Assembly: GCF_027922365.1 (NCBI RefSeq)
Contig: NZ_BSFN01000029.1
Span: 1-40,010 of the forward strand
Direction of reading: 5' to 3'
DNA: 40,010 nucleotides
Source: Pseudomonas turukhanskensis
Lineage (GTDB): Bacteria > Pseudomonadota > Gammaproteobacteria > Pseudomonadales > Pseudomonadaceae
Shown here: piece by piece, positions 32,117 through 40,010 of the stretch
How positions within the stretch are numbered: position 1 is the stretch's first letter
Layout of the letters: each line of letters opens with the position of its first letter
The notes under the pieces: generated by a model
What the model was told of the DNA's origin: nothing
Database searches by the model: none
What the model saw: only the letters and a program-made list of their open reading frames with translations
Position numbers and translations under genes: made by a program

Positions 32117-33860
32117 CGGCAGGCAACTGGTTACTCCAGGTCTCGGTCAGTACTTGCACCGGTGGAGGGGGCGGCGGCGGTACATCGCTGGCAGGCGCGG
32201 GTGCTGCCTCGGCGGCAGGCGCCGGAGCATTGGCATCAGCGGGTTTTGGCGCCGGTGCTGGCGGCGGTGGCGGCGTGGGTTTGGCGGCGGCTTGCTCCTC
32301 ATCCACCGCAGCCGGTACTTCTACCGGCAGGTCTTTAACCAGCGCCGCACGCATTTCCACCGGCTTGCTCGGGTCGTTCACCTTGAAGCGCAAGGTCAGG
32401 CGCCAGCCCTGGGTTTCGGGGTTATAGCGCACGTTGTTTTCCATCAACTTGGCGTTGTCATCCAGGCTGATTTCGCTGCGTACCGGGGCGTCTTCAAGCA
32501 GGGCTTTGAGGGCCGGGCCTTCAAAATCCACGAGGTAGGCAATGCTGCCGTCGGGCTCACGAATCAGGTTCGACTGTTTCACATCGCCGGTAGAGCGCAG
32601 TGTCTGTTTAACCGAGGCCAACTCCTGCGAGCCCAATGCCGCCTCGTCCAGGCTCCAGTGCAGGCGGTAGCTGAAGTCGATCGGCTGGCCGGCCTCCGGC
32701 AGCGAAGCCGGTTTCCAGAACGCAACGATGTTGTCGTTGGTTTCATCGGCGGTGGGAATCTCCACCAGATTGACCGTGCCCTTGCCCCAATCGCCCTGCG
32801 GCTCGATCCACGCGCTCGGGCGTTTGTCGTAGCGGTCATCCAGGTCTTCGTAATGAGAAAAGTCACGGCCGCGTTGCAACAGGCCGAAGCCTTTGGGGTT
32901 TTCCACGGCAAAGCTGCTCACGCCCAAATGCTTGGGATTGTTCAGCGGGCGCCAGATCCATTCGTCATTGCCGGCATGAATCGACAGGCCGCTGGAGTCA
33001 TGCAACTCGCGTCGGTAGTTGAGGGTTTTCGGCGGCTGGTTGGCACCGAACAAAAACATGCTGGTGAGCGGCGCCACGCCGAGCTGGGTGACGTTCTCGC
33101 GCAGGTACATGCGGGTTTTTACATCCACCACCGAGTCGGTGCCGGGCCTCAGCACCAGGCGATACGCACCGGTGGCGCGCGGCGAATCCAGCAGGGCATA
33201 AATCACCAACTGCTTCTCGCCGGGCTTGGGCCGCTCGATCCAGAACTCGCTGAAATGGGGAAACTCTTCGCCCGACGGCAGGGCGGTATCGATGGCCATG
33301 CCGCGAGCCGACAAGCCGTAGGTCTGGTCTTTGCCCACCACGCGGAAATAGCTGGCGCCCAGCAGGGTCATGATCTCGTCCTGCTTGTCGGCCTTGTTGA
33401 TCGGGTACAGCACGCGAAAGCCGGCATAGCCCAATTGCTCGGTGGCTTTGGCGTCGAATTTGAGGTCGCCGAAATCGAAGCGGCTGGGGTCGTACTTGAT
33501 TTCACTCACCGTGGTGGCGGTGACTTCGTTGATTTTCACCGGCGTATTGAAGTGCATGCCCTGGTGATAGAACGACAGCTTGAACGGCGTTTGCAGGTTC
33601 TGCCATTCGGCCTTTTCGGGGCGGAAGCGAATCTTCTGGTAGTCCGCGAATTTCATCTCGCTGAACTCGCTGGGCAAGTTGCTTTTGGGCACCACGTACT
33701 TCTGCGCCGCCAGGGCTTTGGCCTTTTGCGCCACATCATCGAGGCTGAACGCCCAGAGCTGACCGGCCGCCAGTAACGACAGCAGCGCCGTGGTGGTGCC
33801 GAGGGTGTGGCGCAGTCGTTTACGTTTGCCGGTAGCGGCGTTTGGGGTGCTGAAAGTCAC
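32109..33860 (-). CDS. opgG: OpgG (MdoG), periplasmic glucan biosynthesis protein
   Basis: A 583-aa periplasmic protein needed to make or branch the glucan. The signal peptide ends near residue 37 (LLSLLAAGQLWA). The mature part begins FSLDDVAQKAKALA and contains VPKSNLPSEFSEMKFADYQKIRF, HQGMHFNTPV and ASYFRVVGKDQTYGLSARGMAIDT. A Pro/Ala-rich stretch of about 50 residues (520-569) sits before the final LTETWSNQLPADE. The start is a GTG at 33860 with AGGAGG 4 nt upstream. It is the first gene of the opgG-opgH operon. Confidence 0.97.
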   Translation of the reverse strand: MTFSTPNAATGKRKRLRHTLGTTTALLSLLAAGQLWAFSLDDVAQKAKALAAQKYVVPKSNLPSEFSEMKFADYQKIRFRPEKAEWQNLQTPFKLSFYHQGMHFNTPVKINEVTATTVSEIKYDPSRFDFGDLKFDAKATEQLGYAGFRVLYPINKADKQDEIMTLLGASYFRVVGKDQTYGLSARGMAIDTALPSGEEFPHFSEFWIERPKPGEKQLVIYALLDSPRATGAYRLVLRPGTDSVVDVKTRMYLRENVTQLGVAPLTSMFLFGANQPPKTLNYRRELHDSSGLSIHAGNDEWIWRPLNNPKHLGVSSFAVENPKGFGLLQRGRDFSHYEDLDDRYDKRPSAWIEPQGDWGKGTVNLVEIPTADETNDNIVAFWKPASLPEAGQPIDFSYRLHWSLDEAALGSQELASVKQTLRSTGDVKQSNLIREPDGSIAYLVDFEGPALKALLEDAPVRSEISLDDNAKLMENNVRYNPETQGWRLTLRFKVNDPSKPVEMRAALVKDLPVEVPAAVDEEQAAAKPTPPPPPAPAPKPADANAPAPAAEAAPAPASDVPPPPPPPVQVLTETWSNQLPADE

Positions 33861-34256
33861 AAGGCCTCCTCGCGGTAATCAGAGTTGCCAACGGAGATGC
33901 TAAGGGAGCTAAGCGAGTTGGCGGGACAAGGGTTCCGACTGCGTTTTTTTTCAGATGGTTCCCCCGCTGAGCGTCAAGGACGGGGCGGCGCAGCAGTTGC
34001 CTGCCTCTGCGCCCGTAAGCGAAGCGGTGCGATGTGAGCGTTTATGGGGGCTGGAGGAGGGATGGCCTTTTGCTTTCTGGTGCGATGAATGGTCGGCGTG
34101 CCAGTCGCACTCGCCACCTCATTCTCGCGGACAGATCGGCGCGCGAGCCCGTCCGGCAAAAAACCTGAACACATTCTTTTGCTGCCAAGTCGTAACCCAT
34201 AGACGCAGCCAACTGCGCCGCCGTGTGATGCGGCCGCCGATTACCGTGAGGCATCT
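33861..34256. other. 396-bp divergent region between opgG and the aldehyde dehydrogenase genes
   Basis: Non-coding; promoters for both sides must lie here. A T-run (GCGTTTTTTTTC) at about 33943-33953 and a GTGAGG ribosome binding site for the Fe-S subunit at 34245-34250 are visible. I recognise no operator or repeat. Confidence 0.5.
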
Positions 34257-34814
34257 ATGACGACAACCCCCGCAGCAGACGGCGACGAGCTGTTCGCTCT
34301 ACACACCCTGCGCTTGAACATCAACGGCGAGCAGCGCCGCATCCAGGTACACGCCTGGACCACGCTGCTCGATATGCTGCGTGAGCAGCTGCAACTTACC
34401 GGCAGCAAAAAGGGCTGCGACCACGGCCAGTGCGGCGCGTGCACGGTGCTGCTCGATGGCAAGCGCATCAACAGTTGCCTGACGCTCGCAGTGATGCACG
34501 ACGGCGCCGAACTCACCACCATCGAAGGCGTGGCCGACGGCGAAGCGCTACACCCCTTGCAGCGCGCGTTTATCAAACACGACGCCTTCCAATGCGGCTA
34601 TTGCACGCCTGGGCAAATCTGTTCGGCGCTGGCCATGGCCGGCGAAAACCACGCCCATAGCCGCGCCGATATCCGCGAGCAAATGAGCGGCAACCTGTGC
34701 CGCTGTGGCGCCTACAACAATATCCTCGATGCCATCGAGGACGCCTTGCCCGCTTGCCGTGGCGAGCTGGAAACCAGCGCCCCGGCGCTCGGCAAAAGGG
34801 GGAGTGCGGCATGA
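34257..34814 (+). CDS. paoA: aldehyde dehydrogenase iron-sulfur subunit (PaoA/YagT-like)
   Basis: A 185-aa subunit carrying two [2Fe-2S] clusters. The N-terminal plant-type ferredoxin fold has CDHGQCGACTVLLDGKRINSC, and the helical C-terminal domain has CGYCTPGQ and CRCG. It passes electrons from the molybdenum site to the FAD subunit. E. coli PaoA has a Tat signal peptide; this protein starts directly before the ferredoxin fold with no signal, so the enzyme is probably cytoplasmic. The ATG at 34257 has GAGG upstream. Its stop overlaps the next start (ATGA). Confidence 0.95.
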   Translation: MTTTPAADGDELFALHTLRLNINGEQRRIQVHAWTTLLDMLREQLQLTGSKKGCDHGQCGACTVLLDGKRINSCLTLAVMHDGAELTTIEGVADGEALHPLQRAFIKHDAFQCGYCTPGQICSALAMAGENHAHSRADIREQMSGNLCRCGAYNNILDAIEDALPACRGELETSAPALGKRGSAA

Positions 34815-35800
34815 GCCCCTTTTCTTACGCGCGGCCCACAGCAGTGCAAGAGGCCGTGCAACTGGCAGGCCCCCATGCGCGTTTTATCGCCGGCGGCACC
34901 AACCTCATCGACCTGATGAAAGAAAACGTCGAGCGCCCGCAACGCCTGATCGATATCACCGGCTTGCCGTTGCACGAAGTGGCCGACACCGTCGATGGCG
35001 GCTTGCTGATCGGCGCGCTCGTCAGCAACAGCGACCTGGCCTGGCACCCACGCGTCCAGCACGACTACCCCCTGCTGGCCCAAGCGATTCTGGCCGGTGC
35101 CTCGCCGCAATTGCGCAATATGGCCACCACCGGCGGCAACCTGTTGCAGCGCACCCGCTGCCTGTATTTCTACGACACGGCCACGCCGTGCAATAAACGC
35201 GAGCCCGGTTCAGGTTGCAGCGCGCGCCAGGGTCTGAACCGCAACCACGCGATTCTCGGCGCCAGTGAGCACTGCATCGCCACCCACCCTTCAGACATGT
35301 GCGTGGCCCTTGCTGCGCTGCAAGCCCAGGTGCATGTGGCCGGCCCGCAAGGTGCGCGGCAGATCGCCTTTGCCGACTTTCACCGTTTGCCCGGCGACCA
35401 GCCACAGCGCGACAACGTGCTGGCCGACAACGAGCTGATCACCGCCATCGAACTGCCCGCCGAGGGCTTTGCTGCCCATAGCCACTACCTGAAGGTGCGC
35501 GACCGTGAATCGTATGCCTTTGCGTTGGTGTCGGTGGCGGCGGCGCTGGATATCGACGGCCACGTCATTCGCCAGGCGCGTATCGCCTTGGGCGGCGTGG
35601 CGCACAAACCCTGGCGCAACCCGGATGCCGAAGCCGTGCTGATCGGCAAACCGGCCACTGCAGCGAACTTTCGCCTGGCTGCCGACCTGCTGCTCGATGG
35701 CGCTGATGGCCAGGGCCGCAACAACTTCAAGATTCCCTTGGCGCGCCAGGCCGTGGTCCGTGCCCTTACTGATGCCGCACAGGCTATGGAGGCCGCATGA
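34811..35800 (+). CDS. paoB: aldehyde dehydrogenase FAD subunit (PaoB/YagS-like)
   Basis: A 329-aa FAD-binding subunit of the xanthine oxidase family. The FAD site has ARFIAGGTNLIDLMKENVERP and ATTGGNLLQRTRC. As in E. coli PaoB, a Cys-containing insertion (RTRCLYFYD, PCNKREPGSGCSA, EHCIATH) is expected to hold an extra [4Fe-4S] cluster. The ATG at 34811 overlaps the previous stop by 4 bp, and its own stop overlaps the next start in the same way. Confidence 0.95.
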   Translation: MSPFSYARPTAVQEAVQLAGPHARFIAGGTNLIDLMKENVERPQRLIDITGLPLHEVADTVDGGLLIGALVSNSDLAWHPRVQHDYPLLAQAILAGASPQLRNMATTGGNLLQRTRCLYFYDTATPCNKREPGSGCSARQGLNRNHAILGASEHCIATHPSDMCVALAALQAQVHVAGPQGARQIAFADFHRLPGDQPQRDNVLADNELITAIELPAEGFAAHSHYLKVRDRESYAFALVSVAAALDIDGHVIRQARIALGGVAHKPWRNPDAEAVLIGKPATAANFRLAADLLLDGADGQGRNNFKIPLARQAVVRALTDAAQAMEAA

Positions 35801-38037
35801 GCGCCACCGTCAAACCGTTCAGTGTGCCGCTGGAGGCGCCCATGGGCTTGCCCATGGACCGCGTCGACGGCCACGCCAAAGTAACTGGCGAGGCCCAGTA
35901 CGCGGCAGATTTTCACAGCGCCGATCTCACCTATGGCTGGGTGATTTCCAGCCCTATCGCCCATGGCCGAATCGTCGATATCGACGCGCGCGCAGCGCTG
36001 GCCCTCCCCGGCGTGTTGCTGGTGCTCAGTCACCTCAATCGCCCCGAGTTGGCCAGCTATGACGAATCGTATACCGACGCTGACGCCGCCGAGGGTTCGC
36101 CGTTTCGCCCGCTCTACAACGACCGCATTCTCTACAGCGGCCAGCCGGTGGCCATGGTGGTGGCCAAGACCCTGGAGCAGGCAAGGATGGCGGCTGCGCA
36201 GGTGCACATCGAATACCGCAGCGAGCCGCACCAGACCGACCTCAACGCGCAACTCGGCCAGGCCCATAAAGCACCCGCCGAACTGCCCAAACCGCGGGGC
36301 GATGTAAGCGCTGGCCTGGCCCGTTCCAGCGCCAAGGTCGAGGTGGAGTATCAAACCCCGGCCGAGCACCACAACCCGATGGAACCCCATGCCTCCACGG
36401 TGGTGATGCAACCCGATGGCGGCCTGCTGATTTACGACAAAACCCAGGGCACGCAAAACTGCCGCACTTACCTTGAACAAGTGTTCGGCCTGGAGCCTGG
36501 CAGCGTGCGCGTAGTGGCGCATTTTGTTGGCGGCGCCTTCGGTTCAGGCCTGCGCCCGCAGTACCAATTGACGCTGGCGGTTATGGCCGCGCTCAAACTC
36601 AACCGGTCTGTGCGGCTGGCGCTTACCCGGCAGCAGATGTTCACCTTTGGCTATCGCCCGCCAACCGTGCAGCGCCTGACCCTGGGCAGCGACGCCGACG
36701 GCAAGTTGCAGGCGGTGAAGCACCAGGCCATTGCCCAGACCTCACGCTTTGAAGACTTCACTGAACATCTGGTGGAGTGGTCCGGCATGCTCTACCACTG
36801 CGACAGCGTGGAGTTGGATTACCAACTGGTGCCGCTGGACGTATTCACCCCGCTGGACATGCGCGCGCCCGGCGCCACATCCGGCGTTTTCGCTCTCGAA
36901 TGCGCCATGGACGAGTTGGCCTACGCCGCTGGTATCTGCCCGCTGCAACTGCGCCTGCGCAACTACACCGAGCGCAACCAGAACGAAGACAAACCCTATT
37001 CCAGCAAAGCCCTGCGCGAATGCTACAGCGAAGGTGCCGAACGGTTCGGTTGGGCCAGGCGCACGCCTGAGCCACGCAGCATGCGCGACGGCCATGAACT
37101 GTTGGGCTGGGGCGTGGCCACCGGGGTGTGGGAAGCCATGCAACAGAAAGCCAGCGCGCGGGTGGTACTCGATGGTGAAGGGCGCCTGCACGTGAGCAGC
37201 GCCACCACCGATATCGGCACTGGCACCTACACCGTACTCACCCAGATTGCCGCTGCGGCCATGGGCGTGGACAGCGACGCGGTACACGTGTTGATCGGTG
37301 ACTCCAGCCTGCCGACCGCGCCGCTGCAAGGGGGCTCGTTTACCATTTCGTCGGTGGGCAGTGCCGTGCAGCAAGCCTGTACCGCCCTGCAGAAACAGCT
37401 GCTGGAAGCCGCGCAGAAAATCGAGGACTCGCCGTTTGCCGACGTTTCGCGTGATCAGGTGGTGTTCATTGATGGCCGTTTGCGCCTGAAAGCAGACCCT
37501 ACCAAGCAATTGGCACTGTCCGAGATCGTACGCAGCAGCGGCAGCGGGCAGATGCAGGCGCAGGTGGATGCCGAGCCGGATAGCAAAAAACGCGAGCCGT
37601 ACGCGACCGCCAGCCATTCAGCGGTATTCGTGGAGGTGCGGGTGGATGAAGCCCTGGGCATCGTCCGCGTCAGCCGGGTGGTGAGCGCCATTGCCGCCGG
37701 AAGGGTGGTCAACCCGAAAACCGCCCGCAGCCAGATTCTTGGGGGTGTGGTCTGGGGCATCGGCATGGCCCTGCAGGAAGAAACGCAGATGGACCATGAC
37801 CTCGGCCGCTTTATGAACCACAGCTTTGCCGAATACCACGTGCCGGTGCATGCCGACATGGGCGAGATCGAGGTGATTTTTGTCGACGAGCAAGACACCA
37901 TCGTCAACGCCCTGGGTTCCAAAGGCGTGGGCGAGATCGGGCTGGTGGGCGTCGCGGCGGCGATTGCCAATGCCGTGTATCACGCCACCGGCAAGCGCAT
38001 TCGCCAGCTGCCCATTACCCTGGATAAATTGCTGTGA
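35797..38037 (+). CDS. paoC: aldehyde dehydrogenase molybdenum subunit (PaoC/YagR-like)
   Basis: The 746-aa catalytic subunit binding molybdopterin cytosine dinucleotide. Landmarks are MDRVDGHAKVTGEAQYAAD at the N-terminus, VGGAFGSGLRPQYQLTLAVMAA, DMRAPGATSGVFALECAMDE and GGVVWGIGMALQEE. The catalytic base is Glu713 in GSKGVGEIGLVG. The enzyme oxidises aldehydes, probably aromatic, to acids. Its stop is immediately followed (no gap) by the stop of the convergent MFS gene. No XdhC/PaoD-type cofactor chaperone gene is nearby, so that is supplied from elsewhere. Confidence 0.95.
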   Translation: MSATVKPFSVPLEAPMGLPMDRVDGHAKVTGEAQYAADFHSADLTYGWVISSPIAHGRIVDIDARAALALPGVLLVLSHLNRPELASYDESYTDADAAEGSPFRPLYNDRILYSGQPVAMVVAKTLEQARMAAAQVHIEYRSEPHQTDLNAQLGQAHKAPAELPKPRGDVSAGLARSSAKVEVEYQTPAEHHNPMEPHASTVVMQPDGGLLIYDKTQGTQNCRTYLEQVFGLEPGSVRVVAHFVGGAFGSGLRPQYQLTLAVMAALKLNRSVRLALTRQQMFTFGYRPPTVQRLTLGSDADGKLQAVKHQAIAQTSRFEDFTEHLVEWSGMLYHCDSVELDYQLVPLDVFTPLDMRAPGATSGVFALECAMDELAYAAGICPLQLRLRNYTERNQNEDKPYSSKALRECYSEGAERFGWARRTPEPRSMRDGHELLGWGVATGVWEAMQQKASARVVLDGEGRLHVSSATTDIGTGTYTVLTQIAAAAMGVDSDAVHVLIGDSSLPTAPLQGGSFTISSVGSAVQQACTALQKQLLEAAQKIEDSPFADVSRDQVVFIDGRLRLKADPTKQLALSEIVRSSGSGQMQAQVDAEPDSKKREPYATASHSAVFVEVRVDEALGIVRVSRVVSAIAAGRVVNPKTARSQILGGVVWGIGMALQEETQMDHDLGRFMNHSFAEYHVPVHADMGEIEVIFVDEQDTIVNALGSKGVGEIGLVGVAAAIANAVYHATGKRIRQLPITLDKLL

Positions 38038-39273
38038 TTACGGCTCTTTGGTTTCCGGCGCGCTGAGGGTTTCGCGTTGGGCCAGGGTGGGGAACAGCTT
38101 GTACCAGGTGCCGGTAATCAACAGCGTGCCGACGCCGCCCAGCACCACGGCATTGACCGTGCCCAGCCAATGGGCCGTGAGGCCCGACTCGAATTCGCCG
38201 AGCTGATTCGAGGCACCGATAAACAATCCGTTTACCGCGCTCACCCGGCCGCGCATGGCGTCCGGGGTTTCCAACTGCACGAAGGCGCCACGGATCACCA
38301 TGCTGATCATGTCGGCGGCACCTAGAATGGCCAGCACCAGCAGCGAGAACCAGAACGAAGTCGACAGGCCGAAGGCAATAGTCGCTACGCCGAACACGCC
38401 CACCGCAATAAACATCACCCGCCCGACCTTGCGCTTTATGGGAAAGCGCGCAATCCAGAACGCCATTAACAGCGCGCCCACCGCCGGCGCCGAGCGCAGC
38501 ATGCCCAGGCCCCAGGGGCCGGTGAGCAGAATGTCCTTGGCAAACACCGGCAGCAGCGCGGTAGCGCCGCCGAGCAGCACGGCGAACAGGTCCAGGGAAA
38601 TGGCGCCGAAAATATCCGGGCGGCTGCGGATAAAACGGATGCCCGCCAACAGGGAATGAATCGACGGGCGTTCCTGATTCAGCTTGGCCTGATTCTTCGG
38701 CAGGCTGAGCATCAGCGCGCAGGCCAGCACATACAGCGCCGTGGTCGGCGCATACACCCAGATGCTTCCGAACGCATAGAGAAAACCACCAAGAGCCGGG
38801 GCGACGATGGTGGCGGTCTGGATGGCCGATGAGGAGGCCGCGATGGCCGCCGGGAAGAGCGCGGCGGGCACCAGGCTGGGGAGCAATGCCTGGGTGGCGG
38901 GCATTTCGAAGGCGCGGGTGCTGCCCAGCAAAAAGGCCAGTACGAAAATCATCTCGCGGGTGACTTCGCCGCTGGTGCTGCCTAGCACCAGGGCGAAAGC
39001 GATCAGGCCTTGGCACGCTTGGCACAGGGCGGCGACTTTGCGCCGGTCATAGCGGTCGGCGACGTGGCCGGTGTGCAGCATAAACAGCACGCGAGGGAGG
39101 AACTCCACGAGGCCGACCCAGCCCAGGTCCATCACGTTGCCGGTGAGCTGATACATGTGCCAGCCGATGGCCACGGTGAGCATCTGGAAACCGCTGGCGG
39201 TGCAGACGCGGGCTAGCCAGAATTTTAGAAACGGAGTGTGGTGACGCAGGAGTGTTGGCGTGGTTGTGGGCAT
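38038..39273 (-). CDS. MFS transporter (EntS-like, MFS_3 family)
   Basis: A 411-aa inner-membrane carrier with 12 predicted helices. MFS motif A is GHVADRYDRRKVAAL, and the second-half signature is RGRVSAVNGLFIGASNQLGEFESG. The family includes the enterobactin exporter EntS and related drug/siderophore exporters; the substrate here is unknown. I chose the ATG at 39273 because it precedes the first helix (HHTPFLKFWLARVCTASGFQM). A longer frame back to 39573 passes through repeat DNA and is not coding. The ribosome binding site is poor. Confidence 0.9.
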   Translation of the reverse strand: MPTTTPTLLRHHTPFLKFWLARVCTASGFQMLTVAIGWHMYQLTGNVMDLGWVGLVEFLPRVLFMLHTGHVADRYDRRKVAALCQACQGLIAFALVLGSTSGEVTREMIFVLAFLLGSTRAFEMPATQALLPSLVPAALFPAAIAASSSAIQTATIVAPALGGFLYAFGSIWVYAPTTALYVLACALMLSLPKNQAKLNQERPSIHSLLAGIRFIRSRPDIFGAISLDLFAVLLGGATALLPVFAKDILLTGPWGLGMLRSAPAVGALLMAFWIARFPIKRKVGRVMFIAVGVFGVATIAFGLSTSFWFSLLVLAILGAADMISMVIRGAFVQLETPDAMRGRVSAVNGLFIGASNQLGEFESGLTAHWLGTVNAVVLGGVGTLLITGTWYKLFPTLAQRETLSAPETKEP

Positions 39274-39589
39274 TGGCTTGGATGGGGAGCGGGGGGAGGA
39301 GGGGGACAGGCTAGCATGAGGGGGGAGGGGAGTGGCTTGGGGCGGCCACTGATCGCCCGGAAAATTCGCTGCTTCGGTTGTGGTGGAGTTCTTCTTTACC
39401 GCGTGTGCTGGGCGTTTTGTTTCGCGCCTTACGCGCGAGTTTCTTTTGGCATTGCCGGGTTGCCGGACCACCCAAAAGAAGCCAAAAGGTCTAGCCCCCG
39501 GCATACGGCCCTTCGCTGCGCTGCGGGTTCCCTCCTTCCGGCACTGCTCCGGGGGCACGCCATGACGGGCCATCCTTGGCCCATCATGG

Positions 39590-40010
39590 CTCTCGCGGCT
39601 TCCCTGCCGCTCAACCCCCTGCGCAGCCCCTCCACTCGGCCTCCTGAAGGGGCGGGCAGATCAAGATCAAAAGACAGATCAAGATCAACTGCCCCTCACC
39701 CCAACCCTCTCCCGCGAGCGGGAGAGGGGGCCGCTTTTCGTAGGAGCTAGCTTGCTGGCGAACCCTGGAAAAGGTAGTTCGGAACTTGCGTTTGCAGGGT
39801 TCGCCAGCAAGCTGGCTCCTACAAAATCAAATGCGATCGTCGCCATAAGTCGCCCCTCGCCCGCTAGGCCGGCCGGGCAGGCGAGAGGGGTCGGGGGTGA
39901 GGGGCATTTGATTTGGCTTTTGATCTACCGCTTGTGATCTACCCGCCCCTTGAGCGCCAGGCCGAGTGGAGTCGTTGCGTAAGGGGTCGTAGCGGCCGGG
40001 AGCCGCGCAG
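39590..40010. repeat. large imperfect palindrome with a REP centre, running off the window
   Basis: The left arm (about 39590-39730) and right arm (about 39850-40010) are inverted relatives. Both contain CTCCACTCGGCCT, AAGGGGCGGG and AGATCA words and end inward with the CCCTCACCC repeat (39692-39730; 39851-39904). The right arm continues past the window edge. Confidence 0.7.
39740..39822. repeat. 28-bp REP palindrome (GTAGGAGCTAGCTTGCTGGC type)
   Basis: Arms 39740-39767 and 39795-39822 are inverted with one mismatch and a 27-nt spacer. The sequence is a variant of the REP between fmdA and fmdB and sits at the centre of the larger palindrome. Confidence 0.92.

Larger units (their letters stand above)
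39274..40010. other. 737-bp non-coding repeat region at the window end
   Basis: No credible gene. It starts with a G-rich stretch (39282-39350), followed by a hairpin TTCTTTTGG...CCAAAAGAA at 39441-39480 and a GC-rich element (about 39480-39660). The duplicated AGATCAAGATCAA words lie at 39658-39689, and the composite palindrome runs from 39692 to the end. ORFs here are products of repeat DNA. Confidence 0.7.

Noticed and set aside
31872..33776. 634-aa antisense ORF opposite opgG and the start of opgH
   Set aside because: Spans two well-supported genes, rich in Arg/His/Gln as shadow frames are, with no recognisable domain.
39238..39750. 170-aa ORF at the window end
   Set aside because: Runs through the MFS start region and intergenic repeat DNA, with no coding pattern.

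Overview
The window looks like a chromosomal segment of a Pseudomonas-type gammaproteobacterium. Support comes from the high GC content and codon use, the protein families (an oxaloacetate decarboxylase whose catalytic His falls at residue 235 as in P. aeruginosa PA4872, CbpA/CbpM, OpgG/OpgH, a TorF-like porin), and the many REP-type palindromes. I see no rRNA, tRNA, CRISPR array, prophage or plasmid function. The only mobile-type gene is a REP-associated tyrosine transposase (RAYT).

Layout. 0-4 kb: ada, a small secreted protein built from 13-residue repeats, a LysR regulator divergent from a glyoxalase-fold protein, and an unknown gene. 4-11 kb, minus strand: a giant sensor kinase (NCS1 permease, Cys-rich module, histidine kinase, receiver), a LuxR-type response regulator, then ureE, ureF, ureG and hupE/ureJ. 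11-18.5 kb, plus strand, divergent from the kinase: a five-gene urea/short-chain-amide ABC importer (urtABCDE, or fmdDEF-like), formamidase fmdA and zinc-ribbon fmdB. 18.5-21.3 kb: oxaloacetate decarboxylase, a TraR/DksA zinc-finger protein, cbpA-cbpM. 21.3-29.4 kb: porin-like protein, AEC transporter, RAYT, soluble sensor kinase, secreted unknown, YpfJ-type metalloprotease, DUF411 protein, small membrane protein, soluble chemoreceptor. 29.5-34 kb: opgG-opgH. 34-39.3 kb: a three-subunit molybdenum aldehyde dehydrogenase (paoABC type) and an MFS exporter. 39.3-40 kb: non-coding repeats.

The most interesting unit is 4-18.5 kb. A transporter-like sensor kinase and its LuxR-type regulator sit between the genes that mature urease and the genes that import and hydrolyse urea or amides. 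The 16-bp motif TACGT-N6-ACGTA occurs twice, 22 bp apart, upstream of urtA and once upstream of fmdA, at nearly the same distance from each start codon (about 90-97 bp). This is a plausible operator for the LuxR-type regulator (heptamers as 7-2-7 inverted repeats) and would make the unit a nitrogen-scavenging regulon. The urease structural genes are not in the window.

The intergenic regions hold at least six palindromic repeat families, mostly as inverted pairs, and one RAYT that carries its own 31-bp hairpin.
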